A DNA stretch of 64,000 bases from Vanessa cardui (lineage: Eukaryota > Arthropoda > Insecta > Lepidoptera > Nymphalidae): the NCBI RefSeq assembly GCF_905220365.1, contig NC_061124.1:932501-996500 (forward strand), written 5' to 3'. The translations under genes were made by a program, and so were the position numbers. Each line of letters opens with the position of its first letter. Position 1 is the first letter of the stretch. Positions 1 to 12,413 of the stretch are shown here, piece after piece. The notes under the pieces were generated by a model. It worked only from the letters and a program-made list of their open reading frames with translations. It was not told the origin of the DNA and did not search any database.

Positions 1-223
1 CACAGCTAGCCAGCCAACAATTTACTTTAATCCATCGTACTTAGCGTATGAATGTTATTCAACAAAACGCAGGACTTAAAATTTTGTTAAAAATGCTCGG
101 TGAAATGCAGAAAAAGGACAAAATAAAAAAATCCTCTATAATGCTACAATGCAGCATTCATTCATAGTTGAACAAAGAGAAATTTAACTTCCGTTGAATA
201 TTTTTTTTGCAACTGTGCTTTAG

Positions 224-437
224 GCTTTTACGGACTCCTCGTGTCGCTGACCGCGACTGCGAACTGTATAGCTATTGTAAGAATATTGTAATTTCAGTTC
301 AAAGATGGCGTTTGCTGCTAGCGTTCTTGTTTGTGCATTGTTTCTCATATGGAGATCAGATACAAGCCTACTTAGATTTTACTTGTTACTCGGCTCTTGC
401 GGTACCATTCGCGATTCTTTTGTATAATGACAAATAA
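224..437 (+). pseudogene. Possible broken exon pair of an unidentified membrane protein
   Basis: Not recognised. After a polypyrimidine tract and TTTAG, 224-276 reads GFYGLLVSLTATANCIAI, a hydrophobic stretch ending exactly at a GTAAGA donor. Only 21 bases later a good acceptor (ATTTCAG, ending at 297) opens a second frame, which begins QRWRLLLAFLFVHCF and is open to TAA at 435-437. A 21-base intron is too short for normal splicing, and reading straight through puts the two hydrophobic parts in different frames. It could be a decayed 4-TM type gene, alternative 3' exons, or chance. The rest of any gene would lie to the left of the window. Confidence 0.2.
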
Positions 438-1030
438 AAAATACTATTTCTGATACGATACATCGAAGATGATTATATGGTTTAATGTATCTTTTCTATA
501 ATTTGGATTTATACATTAAGCTGAACCGGGAGAAAATTGATAAATATTAACAGTTGTAATTTATAACCCTTATGTAGATTACGCTGGACAGACAGACGGA
601 ACAAAATGAAAACAACGTTTATATTGATTTAACTTACTAATAATAAAATTATCTACAATGTATCTACATTTATAAGATATGACAGGCAATTCAATTTTTA
701 TCGTATTATTTTTATATAATGGATCGAGATCTAATCCCTTTAAAACATAACAATTTATTTATATCAACAATTTTGTATAAATATTTATGAATAATCGATC
801 TAGAGACGATCGCAGTATTCCGAATATGTGCTAAAATATTTGTACTAATAAATTAATAAACTTAAGTACACAAACGTTCCTTTAAATACATACGTATTTT
901 ATTTGTCTTTGTTGTTACACTTTCTTGTATACATTTTTCCACAAAAGAATGATCAACCCTGTATAGTCGGGAAGCAGAGGTAACAAGTTTCTTTTGTTAA
1001 ATTTATTTCATAGTGAAGATTAAGAGCCGA
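438..1030. other. Non-genic AT-rich stretch
   Basis: No exon-like reading frame or clear repeat seen. A short GACAGACAGACGGAAC piece near 589 resembles the ends of common lepidopteran interspersed repeats. Confidence 0.5.
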
Positions 1031-1140
1031 AACCATAAATTTTCCGAATAGCCCTCTTCTGCAGGACTAAAATCGTATTTATATCGGTTGCACCACCCCA
1101 TTACCTACCCCGAGTTAAATGTCGTAAGACATTATTCCGT
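1031..1140 (-). mobile_element. CR1-like LINE reverse-transcriptase relic
   Basis: The stretch CGAATAGCCCTCTTCTGCAG and the following bases align, with substitutions, to 55950-56030 of the intact LINE in this window. That part of the LINE encodes the LQKRAIRTI region C-terminal to the reverse-transcriptase palm. Orientation is the same (- strand). It is a decayed fragment with no coding capacity. Confidence 0.6.
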
Positions 1141-2894
1141 GGATTACAGTACACCAGGAACATTATCCCCATCAATACCAAATATTATATCATTTGTCTA
1201 TGGGGGTAGTTGGCCATTAAAATAAAAAATACAACTGTATACACACCGCGTTAGATATACCCAGTTTGTGTATTCCTTGGGAATTAACATACATCTGAAA
1301 ACATTTTAAATAATATTCCGCAAAAGTCGCTATGTATTTTTTTCAAATTTTTCAATTACTGTGCCGTTTTAATCGTTGTTTCAACATATGGAAATTTCAA
1401 TTGCATAGCTAAATTTGTAAACTTTTAAACTATATTGAAATAATGATTAAAACGGTGTAATAAACGAAAAATATAAAAATAAATATAGCGACTTTTGCAG
1501 GAGCAACGACGATGTGTATACAAAGCATTTAACAAGGCCCACGCGAAAGGCATTGATTTTTTTTATTGTAAATACGATATTTTTAATATAGCGACTAGCA
1601 ACACTACACCGGATACAAGAAACTTTCATCCACCCACCTGTAAACTCAAACCAACATACGTCTTTAACGTTTATACATTTGCAACGACAAATAACACTCC
1701 CCGGAAGAATATGTTATATAATGCGCAATATTTTAGCACTGACTGATAAAACAAACTTACTCTAACTGATCGTAAGGCAGCCTACATACGAGGCGTTTTA
1801 TATTAGTATTATTAATTATTCGAATATTGTATTGAGTTTTGATACATGTGTCTATTTTCGTGTCATTCTTTATAGTAAGATAAGATATATCAGACCAAGT
1901 ACTTACTTAACCAACCAAGTACTACCATTTCTTGACATGTGACATTGAACTACGTTAGGCATATATATTATGTTTATGTAAAATGTGATAAATATGTAAG
2001 TGTCAATAGTTTGTTCTTCTATACTTGACGCCTCAAATTTTCATATCGATGTAACTGACGTATGAATTTTTGAACCAAACATTTTCTTACAAAAATTTAC
2101 GCATGAAAAACCATGACCAATTTAAACATAATTCATTTGAATATATCTCTTTAAAGTACATCCATTGTCATAGATCAAGAATAAAATTTTAACAGTTTTT
2201 CGACCGCTCCGTCTGTGGCTAGCCTTACACAATCGTAAAGAATAAACCTTGAATTTTCCGAAAGCCTTGATAGTAACAGAAACCTGTTACGATCATTACA
2301 ATTATTTACAATCGTAAATCGTATAACAAATGGTGAGTTTATTTTTTTAACCAGTAACATTGATCGAGTTTGCAACGAGTAGTGTATATTCGCTTTCTGT
2401 CGATGAAAACATATCTCCAGACGAGCTATTTAAAGTCTAGGAAGAACGATTATTTGAAGCTAATATTATTATTGTATTTATAGCCCGTTGGACCTTGCTT
2501 GCCGTACCGACTCGGGACAGTTAAGCCGATACGGTTCTCGTTTGTAAAATTGTTACGTATTTCAAATGTTATTAATATTTACTTACGTCAATAGTCTTCT
2601 ATATACCTAATAATGACAAATGACTTTTGAGGATTCAAATATAGAATTAAATTATTGTTATTAAAGTCGGTTCGTTTTTACATTTATGAGTATGAACTAA
2701 GATTCGAAAAAGATTTCGTAAATATTTATCGATAAAATTGAAATTATCAAAGTTACTGTATCAAGTCGTGTTTTATAAAAGCTTCCAGAGATAACGCAGC
2801 TTAAATAGGTATATGTTTGACAGGCTGTTTTTGATGTTGTCGTTGTTTTTGAGGTACATGTAGGGCTAAATAATTCCTCTGAAATATATCAAAT
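1141..2894. other. Non-genic AT-rich stretch
   Basis: The short open frames here have no coding bias, no splice context and no recognisable domain. Nothing else seen. Confidence 0.5.
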
Positions 2895-3240
2895 GGAAAT
2901 TCTCCTGTATTTAAGCGGCACAGCATCTATCCTTCTTCCATACTTCCCTATCTGACCTCATCTTAAAATTAACATTCTTACCAGCCATATCTTCACACAA
3001 TCCATCCATCGTTTCATTCGTCGTCCCCTTCCTCTATATCCATCCACGTCCATGCTCAAGACCTTCCTCACAACATGGTCCTCATTCCCCCCCATATCAT
3101 GCCAGCCGGTTTCCACATAACTTATCTAGTATGATTTGCAAACTTCCTCTTAAGCTGAGTGCATTCCTTACACTATCCATTCCCGTAACACCACAAATTC
3201 CTCCCAAAATCTTCATCTCTGTTGCATGCAGATTTTAAGC
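2895..3240 (-). mobile_element. RTE-type LINE, C-terminal part of the polymerase (relic)
   Basis: On the - strand, pieces in shifting frames spell the tail of an RTE/BovB-like polymerase: motifs like GHVMRREENHVV, VLSMDVDGYRGRGR and KRWMDCVK can be read, with an ILGGICGVT-like block upstream. Frameshifts and stops show it is dead. The assignment rests on remembered consensus of lepidopteran RTE elements. No promoter or 3' tail was identified. Confidence 0.6.
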
Positions 3241-4312
3241 AATAGTTTGTTTCTTCGTATCCTGCACTAAACCTTTATAATAAGTTTGTATTATTCCAAA
3301 ATTCTTTCAACATATGTTTGAGATACATCACTACCAGCATTTATACCGCCTCTGCGCTATTCCATTCTCACGTGATGCGTTCTTAAGCGATGCAATAAGG
3401 TACATATAAATAAATGTTCTAAATATAATTACTATAATTAGATAACTAAACTTAGCTTTGACATTTATTATACGACTCGTTACTCTAATTATATATATTT
3501 AGAATTATAAGAAGAGCGATGTTCTGTGAAATAGATACAAATGTTGGCGCCAATGGGCCAACCGATGTTGGTTATCAGAACCTATAGATTAACGCCGTCA
3601 GAAATTCTAACCATTTCTTACATTGCCAATGAGGCACCATTATTACTGTTTGGCGGAAGGATACCAGATGTGTTAGTGATACACAAAGTCCTATCACCAA
3701 TCGTCCATGATAGTGATTGAAAAATTGAATGAATACAAACCTGCATGCATTTGGTAAAATACTACCACGTGTTTAAAGATCCAAACCTTCTCTATGAATG
3801 GAGAGGATCCCACTCTTAGATACGTTTACACATCGTTGCATTTTCATATACAAAATCATTTATGAAGTGACGTTTCCCCGTAACGTTTTATTTGTAAACG
3901 CGAACGCGATAGTTTGCGTTTAAATATCCCGCACGAATTTCAGATCTCAATCGATCACCGTTAATTACCTCATTAATTATTTATTTTACGTAAAACGCGG
4001 GCATTTTTCTATCGGCCAGAATAGTTTTTCAAATAAATAACAGTAAATATAGTTACTACAGAGTAAATATGTAAGTAACAATTCACGTTATGTCGGACTG
4101 AAGTCGGTACGATTTATCGTCTCGAGTCAATTATATACATATATATAACAGTCAGGTTTGGATTCAAAGCCGTTAAAACTACCAGCTACGACATATTTAT
4201 CGGACGAATTTCAATGTTTCCTTGTCCGTCATAAATTGAAAATTCATATTTTTTTCTAAGACTAACAACTGTGCCTCATTTCTGGGTTAAAGCTCTCTTT
4301 ATCTATTAGGTT
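3241..4312. other. Non-genic stretch
   Basis: No exon or recognised repeat was seen in this AT-rich stretch. Confidence 0.45.
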
Positions 4313-4520
4313 GGGGGCCTCCTCTTACACGCTGTTCCAATGCTATTTAGATACACATGTGGGATTTTGTTTAAATTAGACATAAAGATTTCCTCACGAT
4401 GTTTTCCCACATTGTTCAGTTAAGTATTAAGTATATGAAAATTCGGCTTTGCTTGCCTGAGTTTGAACTCATCATTATCCATTAAGATGCAGGCGTTCTA
4501 ACCACAGGAACATCTCGGAA
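4313..4520 (-). mobile_element. tRNA-derived SINE, diverged copy
   Basis: Read on the - strand this has the order of the SINE family best seen at 63176-63482: a decayed A-box region (CCGAGATGTTCCTGTGG), a B-box-like stretch, the TTTCCTCA/CACGATGTTTTCC centre read here on +, and the ACGCTGTTCCAAT block. The 3' GTT-repeat tail is missing. Confidence 0.65.
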
Positions 4521-5655
4521 TTGTCCAACATTGATTGAAAAAGGAGACTGTATTTTAATTTCTTTTAAACGAGTTGATGAATGTAAAGAGTCTGTCAGAA
4601 ATAGTCGTCAACGACGTCAGAAGCGGACGGTCGGGCCGACTGAATGTAAACTGACTCCCGGTCCGATACGTCAGAGAAAGAAATACAAGACGAACGAACT
4701 TGGCATACGGTTGCGTTAACTTTATTTCTGTTTGAAATGATCTCTGTAATTTTAAAAACATTTAGCGAATTATCGTATCGACGGAATGATTTACGCGGAA
4801 CAAATCTGGTCTTTAGGCCGGTTCTGTTTACGTTTTACGTTTATTATAATGTAAATTATGTCGGTAGTTACACTGTGATAAGTAAATATTACAAAGGTTG
4901 TCTACAAAATGTTTCTTTAAAACAAACTGATTTATAAATACAATTGCCAGTCGTATGCTATTCTTAAATAATATAGATAGAGATAGCTAAAGTATCAGCC
5001 TGTATGTATCTCTTTGGAAGGATCGCAATACTGTAGTTAAGAAGGACTTTTCGAAATTTAAAGTAACTTCCTAAAATAAATTTGTATGACTTATTATAAC
5101 AACTATTATTAATGTCTACAGAGGTGATGGTCCAGTTGCTAGACCAAGTCGAATACGAACAATCTTAACTTAAGATTACGAATAAACCCTTGAGCTTTAT
5201 TTGGCGATAAGGCTTTATGCAAGCCTCGCACAACCCTAGCAGCGAGTGAAATAAATATCAAATAATATTTTTGATCGCGAGCATGCCGTTACGAGATATT
5301 ATGAAATGTGTACATCGGGCTATCGTTTCATAGATTCACTTCCCAACGACTACTGTTTGATTGTTATTTATAACCCACTCGGATTCCAGGCAATAGAGCT
5401 TTATAACGTAAACTGTATGGCTATTCATATATTCAGTACTAAACGAGTTATTAAGCGAGCTTCGTGTATATAAAATACAGAACTGTACTTAATAATCAAC
5501 TGCGATTTAAAGGATAGCGAATGGTTTTCGAAATTAATTCCAATATGCAATTTCGCGGGAGATATCTCCCTTGGGCATATTATATCGCGTGTGTTACAAG
5601 GTAAGTTTATATGTAAACTATGCGAAGATGTAATAATGTCTATTATATTATGTTA
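4521..5655. other. Non-genic stretch
   Basis: A CpG-richer patch at 4600-4690 has open frames on both strands but no splice context or known domain. Nothing else seen. Confidence 0.4.
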
Positions 5656-5659
5656 GTAG

Positions 5660-5842
5660 TCGCCCGCGGCTGCACTAGCGTTTAGAGGTGCTGGTTGTCG
5701 TGTGTTGGGCAAAAGCAGTAACCAATGTCCTTTCGTGGAGTTCAAGTTTGCTTCATAGCAAATTTCATCAAATTCGGTTCAACGGTTTGGTTGTGAAATA
5801 GCGACAGACTTTCATACACACACTTATTATATTAATATAGAT
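5660..5842 (-). repeat. Interspersed repeat F
   Basis: It starts with GTCGCCCGCGGCTGCACTAG and contains TTCATCAAATTCGGTTCAAC. A copy in the opposite orientation lies at 11490-11640 (GAACCGAATTTGAAGAAG, then AAGCAAACTTAAACTCCAAG). The pattern is that of abundant lepidopteran non-autonomous repeats. No coding capacity; class undetermined. Confidence 0.55.
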
Positions 5843-5951
5843 TTTGATTATTTTCAAATAAAACTTATACCACCTCGTTACTTCTGGTTTTCCATACCAC
5901 AAGTGCTTTTGTTACTTACATCGAGATCAGAGTTAATATGTGATGTTGTCT

Positions 5952-5976
5952 AATATTTATTTATTTATTTATTTAT
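5952..5976. repeat. (TTTA)n microsatellite
   Basis: Tandem TTTA units directly abut the LINE tail that follows, as expected for the 3' simple-repeat tail of a retroposon on the - strand. Confidence 0.8.
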
Positions 5977-6130
5977 TCAAAATCAAAATAAACTTTATTC
6001 ATGTAGGTTTTTACAAGCACTTTTGAATCGTCATTTTACAATTAAGTGAAGCTACCACCGGTTCGGAAATGTTCGGTTCTACCGAAAAGAACCGGCAAGA
6101 AGCTCAGTAGTTACTCTTTTTTAACATTTA
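5977..6130 (-). mobile_element. Truncated LINE 3' end (family A)
   Basis: It carries the blocks CTTTATTCATGTAGG, AAGTGAAGCTACCACCGG and GAACCGGCAAGAAGCTCAG. They correspond in order to the 3' untranslated end of the intact LINE at 55349-55490 (CTTTATTC, CTACCACCGGTTCGG, GAAGAACCGGCGAAAG). It is a 5'-truncated copy in the same orientation. Other copies: 16571-16730, 23488-23640 (reversed), 41505-41645, 42484-42600, and partial ones at 32660-32730 and 46296-46395. Confidence 0.75.
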
Positions 6131-6186
6131 AAATTATTAACGCACGTGCTTAACAAATTCCTATTGGTCATCTCAAACGATACACA

Positions 6187-6453
6187 CAATTGAACCACCA
6201 ATTGGAAGCAGGGAATAAATGCTACTTTTCGACATATTCACTTTTATACACCCTTACATTCTTTAGACGTAGGGCTAAATATTATACATTAAAGCAGGTC
6301 CGTCGGTGAATAAATCGGGATTGATATTTTCTTAATAATCATTGATGTCCTATAAGTTTATAAGTTGAAAGCAAATAGTTATGAAGTTTTATTTTATTAT
6401 CTCCGTTCCTATTTTTTGGATTTATTCCCTTCTTCCAATTGGTGGTTCAATTG
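6187..6453. mobile_element. MITE-like element with 34-bp terminal inverted repeats
   Basis: The left arm (6187-6220, starting CAATTGAACCACCAATTGG) is the reverse complement of the right arm (6420-6453) with one mismatch in 34. The interior is 199 bp of AT-rich DNA without a reading frame. No convincing target-site duplication is visible, because the arm tips are themselves palindromic (CAATTG). It resembles a non-autonomous DNA transposon; the family is unknown. Confidence 0.65.
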
Positions 6454-9400
6454 GATAACCTTATTCTACTCCATAGAATCCATTCCAACACACTACTTGC
6501 CGTAGCTGATATAAATGGAATCATAAAAACATTGATTAATATCAGAGTCTAGATCCATCTCGGCTCCGATATTGAGATGAATATGAAATACATCTTCAGT
6601 TTATCTTCTAAAAGTTATTTTACAAGTTGATCATTTAAATTTTTCCAACATTCAGCGCTATATGAAATCTATCGGAACGTTTCTACTCTTTTTAATTCTG
6701 AAATCAAATTTAACGTACATTTTAAGCAAAAATATTTTATTTACCTTTTGTTTCTTTTATATGTAAATAAATTGGTTGCGGTCTAGTGTGCCAATCTGTA
6801 TGTTATGAATGAAAATCTGTCCATTAATTTAGCGCAACTTGCTGAAATCGCGTTGTGGTATACGCTCTAAGCCCGCTTTCTAAAAATAAAGGAGATCTTA
6901 GCCTAATTCCAGTAATGGAACATTTACAGGTTACGCTATATAGTTTATAACAATCATTTATTAAAATAAGAATACAAACACATGCACGTCTTAGGCACAC
7001 ATATAAACATATACTGCCAATGACAGTCATACCAAATTTTCATATCAAAATTCAAAATCTTTTTTTTTCGTTGCGATAATGACAAGGTACCATCCGCAGC
7101 CAGCGCAGCCTCATTTTCCCTATCTGTCCAATCAAAGTACATTATATGTTTGATAGTAACGAATGGCGGTTGAATTTCGACCCATGAGCGACCCAGTATT
7201 TATAAATACACAATAAAATCTGCAAGCAGGTGAAAATATTTTTTCAGCACGGACTGAAATCAACGTTAGTTTTTCAAACATAATGCAAAAGCAGCGTCTC
7301 GCTTTTTCCAATTTATCAGCTCCATACGTACGTGTTTTGGATTAAAATTTCATGGATGATTTTCGATATATTACTTCGGACTTATGGATTATTTTTAACC
7401 AAACAAAGCCGTGGCGAGCGGCTAACGTTTCGTAAAATGCATTGTGCCGAAAACGGCTTTCGTTAGCGCTTTTTTGAACAGTTTCGCGGCAACTTTGTTT
7501 CATAAAAGTTTCGATATCAAAAAGTGCGGAGCGAATTTCAGATTTCATACACTATTGTAGGTTTTGTAAAATGTTTTCTGTTATTATCAAGAAACAAGTT
7601 TTGTTTAAATTCGTCTTATAAAAGGAACACGATACACCATTAATAATAATAACTAAAAAAACATAAATGAATTATGTTTTGATTTTTTTATTTCATTTAT
7701 ATTTGTTGAAGCATTTAATTAATTACACTTTATTTTTTTTATTTAAATACGTTGACCAATGAGAATGACTACAGAAATACCGATATGAACTTTAAAAGAT
7801 TACCTCACATACCAGACAGGTCAATCAATGAGAAAAAATCATTGCGTCACAATATTAAAACACATAAAATTTACAATCTTGAATGTGTAATTTTATTGGT
7901 ACTCAGTTAAATCGAAGTTGCTTTCCCTTAACATTGTGATATTTAATAAGTATATGATGAAACAAACGAAAATAAAACAAAGTTTGACATTGAGAAGTTC
8001 CAGAAAGGCTGCTCTCTCTATTAGAGGTTTTTCCTTTCATGACGACTCCTACCAGTCACTCTTCTGTAAGACATTTAAAAAAAAAAACATTCCAAAAAGT
8101 ATTTAATCGAATCGATTAAACTTATCAGAAATATAGCAGCCAGTAGCCAGCACACTATAACAGATAAATTTACCGAAACCTTCCTCAGTTACTTAGTAAT
8201 ACAACCAAACATTCAATCTCACAAATTTCCTTTACCAGCGTTTATACGTGTACTGAACAAAACGAGCTAAAAGTCTGGCGATCGGCAAAAAACCGACAGG
8301 GGATTAACCTAGTTACGTGCTATTTACAACTCTTGCGCATGTTCCCGGGCGTAAATTATAAGGTATCACAATTGGATCAATGACTTCCTTATCTCGTTGA
8401 ATAAATCGACTTTTATTCAAACCACTCGATACATTATACACTCGTAAAACAGCGTCTGTAATGTCTGTGTCAAAAAAATATTGTTTTTTTTGTATTCATA
8501 TTAAGTTTATATATAGATACAGAAGGTTATTTATTATTACAATTATTTCACATAAATTACGTCTTTTATATTAAAACATGCAAGTTAATAAAGTAAAAAT
8601 TCTTAATTCAATTAAATAATAGAACGATACACTTAAAGCATGTGTCAAAATTTGACAGATAAAAAATAATATACCCTTAACTTTCATACAATTATTTTTT
8701 GTATTTAATAATTATACTATAATTATTATTATCGTAAACAGCCATAGACAATATAATACTGTTTTGTCTTTACAAGCAACAGCTTAGTTTAAATTATTTT
8801 CACATTCTTGAACGCGATAGATTTTATTAACTATCAATAAGTATATAAATAGAATCCTATACCTATATCACAGTAAGTTGGTTTTAAAGTATTTTCTTGT
8901 CGTCCATTTTGTACAAATATCTTTTTTATTTTTAGTCTGTCTTTCTTGTCGGGTATATATTTTAAATCCTTTTTGTTCATATCCTGTGTTGCCTTGTACA
9001 GATACTTTAACGCGTGCCAATGAAGAAAAGATTTATAAATAGCGGGAAGTACATTAGTATGGACAACAAAAGATTTTTCCATTGTATTATTTATAGTAAC
9101 CTTACTAATAAAATAAGAATTAAAAATGTTTTGATGAAAATTAATATTTTTACATCTCCCGAGTCCATATTTAAAAATACCATCGAACTTTTAATTGTCA
9201 CCTGCTATCAAATAATAAAATAAACTTCTATAACATTATTAGGCTATTGTTCAACTTTCTCAGACCACAATGAGCCGAATCGTACAATATTAATTTCCTT
9301 TCAAAGACCGTACTTTCAAATTATTTGTGCTAATTTTGTATTCATTTCAGTTTGCCTGTTATAAGCGCAAATGTTATATTACATATTTTTTTTATATATC

Positions 9401-9661
9401 TGCCATTTAGCGGCACTGATAACTTCATGGGAAATGGTTACAATCCCATAGAGTTCTGTAAAAAGTTGCCTCGAAATTCCATAAAATTATAGGACGTTTT
9501 ATCATCTGTGCTAGTAATTAAACTGGTTCACCATTCAATTCGAATACATAATACATAGTATACCGATGTTTGGCAATGTGTGTTATAGAGTCAAAAAATA
9601 CAAAAAAACGTACCACAGTTTTGGGTAGTAACTGTAATCATTGTTACTGTAAAGATTTTTT
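6454..9661. other. Non-genic AT-rich stretch
   Basis: Several open frames of 60-80 codons occur, but all have AT-driven composition and no domain or splice context. No repeat of the families above was recognised. Confidence 0.45.
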
Positions 9662-10149
9662 ACATTGAATAACCTCTACATGTACTTATTTATTTGTAAG
9701 CAAACCATGTCTAAGATTACATACACGAAGGCGCGCCTCTCCACGCTACATTATGTGCGTGCATTAGTGTGAGTGAAGCTCGTACGTGTATGCCTTAGTG
9801 TGCGAGCGTGAACTCTTTTCGGTCGATTTGCTATCCCGTAGGATTATAAGAGTAAGGGAATAGAGAGGTCATCTGTGATATGCACTATAATAAGCCGTGC
9901 GTAATTCGCTGGTCTCCTTTGAGTTCAGCCGACGTGACTGAAATCAGTTAGGGAATGATCATCACCAAAGTCCATGAAAAGATTTATCATAAGAGCAAAA
10001 AAAGTTATATTTAACAAAAAAGGTTATTGCTGTAACCTAAGTTACTCTTTAATAAATCAACTTCCTGCCAGTGAAAGTCCCGTCAAAATCGGTCCACACT
10101 TTCCAGAGATTCGCCGGAACAAACAGATAAAAATTGAAAAAAAAAAAAT

Positions 10150-10151
<2 letters not shown>

Positions 10152-10188
<37 letters not shown>
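10152..10188. repeat. (AT)n microsatellite, short allele of the duplicated unit
   Basis: Uninterrupted TA dinucleotides in the first copy of the tandem duplication. Confidence 0.95.
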
Positions 10189-10736
10189 GCATACATACAG
10201 ATGCATGAACAGTAAGTAATATTACAAACAGACGATCCAATATTATTCACATTGAATAACCTCTACATGTACTTATTTATTTGTAAGCAAACCATGTCTA
10301 AGATTACATACACGAAGGCGCGCCTCTCCACGCTACATTATGTGCGTGCATTAGTGTGAGTGAAGCTCGTACGTGTATGCCTTAGTGTGCGAGCGTGAAC
10401 TCTTTTCGGTCGATTTGCTATCCCGTAGGATTATAAGAGTAAGGGAATAGAGAGGTCATCTGTGATATGCACTATAATAAGCCGTGCGTAATTCGCTGGT
10501 CTCCTTTGAGTTCAGCCGACGTGACTGAAATCAGTTAGGGAATGATCATCACCAAAGTCCATGAAAAGATTTATCATAAGAGCAAAAAAAGTTATATTTA
10601 ACAAAAAAGGTTATTGCTGTAACCTAAGTTACTCTTTAATAAATCAACTTCCTGCCAGTGAAAGTCCCGTCAAAATCGGTCCACACTTTCCAGAGATTCG
10701 CCGGAACAAACAGATAAAAATTGAAAAAAAAAAAAT

Positions 10737-10738
<2 letters not shown>

Positions 10739-10794
<56 letters not shown>

Positions 10795-10804
10795 GTATAT
10801 ATAT

Positions 10805-10871
<67 letters not shown>
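10739..10871. repeat. (AT)n microsatellite, expanded and interrupted
   Basis: About 130 bases of TA dinucleotide, interrupted by GTATAT and GATATA units, in the second copy of the duplication. It is more than three times the length of the tract in the first copy. Confidence 0.95.
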
Positions 10872-10873
<2 letters not shown>

Positions 10874-10932
10874 GCATACATACAGATGCATGAACAGTAA
10901 GTAATATTACAAACAGACGATCCAATATTATT

Positions 10933-12192
10933 ATGTGTATAGAGAGATAGATTAATTTAATAAATATTATATAAAAACCGTTTTACATGAGAATATTTAA
11001 AAAAATCCATAAATAGTACCAGGAGAACAGTAGAGATGTGGACATATTTTCTAATGTCATTCATATGTTATATATGCTAGTGGGTAAACAAATGTAAAGA
11101 CCAGTTATTCAAAAAAACAATAGGAAAAGATTACGTAGAAAAAAAATAGAAACTACAATGTAGAGACAGTCATTAGTAACAGCAATTCATCTCAAGAAAA
11201 CATCTTGGCACACGATCGTCCATTGACTCGAATGCGATCTTACGCCATTTACTACGATACTTTAACCTCATTAATAAGGTGTAATTACAGATTTTACTTG
11301 TGGTCCTAGTCTATTAAGGATTTTGTTTATTGATATATGGTCCTCTGAATCAGACTGTTCTTAGGGATAATGAAGTTTACTTCGCAGTAGGCCTTTGTGC
11401 AAACTCTTCTTGGAAGATATCCATCATACATTTGATATTCTTCTAGCAAATAGTAATCAACGCTAATATTATAAATAATAACTAACTAATATGAAAATAA
11501 CTGTCTGTTTGTTTGTTGCTCTTTTACGACGAAACGAATGAACCGAATTTGAAGAAGTTTAGTGTGAAGCAAACTTAAACTCCAAGAAAGGAGATATGCT
11601 ACTTTTTTTTTAATATAGGTGTATTCTGGATTTTAGGATAAGTGGAGAAAGTTGTAAATATATGTGATGTGTATTTTTTTAGACCAAGTTTATTATGTCA
11701 ACGTAGTCAGAGAAATTGTCGCTCCAGATGCTTCCCAAACTAAAGCAGTCGGCAGAGCCTCTCTGCTTACTCACTTTATGTCACTGAAATGTTGAAAAAC
11801 GTCTTGTGGTGTATCATGCGGGTATCCTTTAATGTTACAATCATTAATGCCAATGTTGCGTGTATTTTTAAAATTTTATTTACATAATTCAAATATCGTA
11901 TATCATTTTCTGACGCTTCGATTTTTTGCTTCAAATCAAAATTGTATAATTATTTTCCTGCTGTCGGTATAAAGACATAAAAATAAATGAATGGTTGTCA
12001 TAATAATCTTCAATAATTTAGTTAATACTGTTAAATAGCAAATGCTAGTGAAATAGTAGTAGATTGTATTTCGAAAACAATATCGATAGAGCGGACGTGA
12101 GTTGAGTAAACCGAAACACCTCTTTCAGTTTTGTTTATATGTATAAATTGAATTTAAATGGTCTATACGTATGTTCTTCTATTTCCTCGAAG
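10933..12192. other. Non-genic stretch with one repeat-F copy
   Basis: A repeat-F copy lies at about 11490-11640 (+). The rest is AT-rich with no exon seen. A pyrimidine-rich run at 12171-12188 ending GAAG could be the splice acceptor of the exon candidate that follows. Confidence 0.45.
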
Positions 12193-12413
12193 GCATCAGC
12201 GCGGATCACCGGCCGATGCGCCAGCGCATCTTGGCACGCGATCTGACGAGAGCCACTGCCAAATCTATCATAACCTGTCAGATCGCTTTTGTTATCTTAG
12301 CAGCAATGATAAGCGTCCTTCTATTAGTGTTTCCATACGATACTGCAACTGCTTTTGATCTTATAAGCGAGTTTTGGGTCAAGTTGGGATATGTTTCCAA
12401 ACGTAAACAATAA
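12193..12413 (+). CDS. Candidate terminal exon of an unidentified single-pass membrane protein
   Basis: Not recognised. After a pyrimidine tract (TTCTTCTATTTCCTC, then GAAG) a GC-richer frame runs to TAA at 12411-12413. It begins with the polar, basic segment GISADHRPMRQRILARDLTR, continues into a membrane-like stretch (CQIAFVILAAMISVLLLVF), then has a short acidic/aromatic part and a basic end (VSKRKQ). Base composition rises sharply at the proposed acceptor and falls after the stop, as in a true last exon. The same frame can start at ATG 12171 without splicing, so a short stand-alone protein is also possible. No partner exon was found upstream. Confidence 0.4.

Larger units (their letters stand above)
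9662..10932. repeat. 587-bp tandem duplication containing AT microsatellites
   Basis: The unit beginning ACATTGAATAACCTCTACAT at 9662 begins again at about 10249. The two copies look base-for-base the same apart from the length of the (AT)n tract. Each unit holds a CpG-richer segment (GCTCGTACGTGTATGCC onward) typical of a lepidopteran interspersed repeat, then a repeat-E segment (CCCGTCAAAATCGGTCC), then (AT)n, and ends near CCAATATTATT. The identical 59-codon frames followed by Tyr-Ile runs are repeat-derived, not genes. Confidence 0.9.

Noticed and set aside
10049..10925. Open frames with long Tyr-Ile runs on both strands
   Set aside because: They are translations of the (AT)n microsatellites in the tandem duplication.
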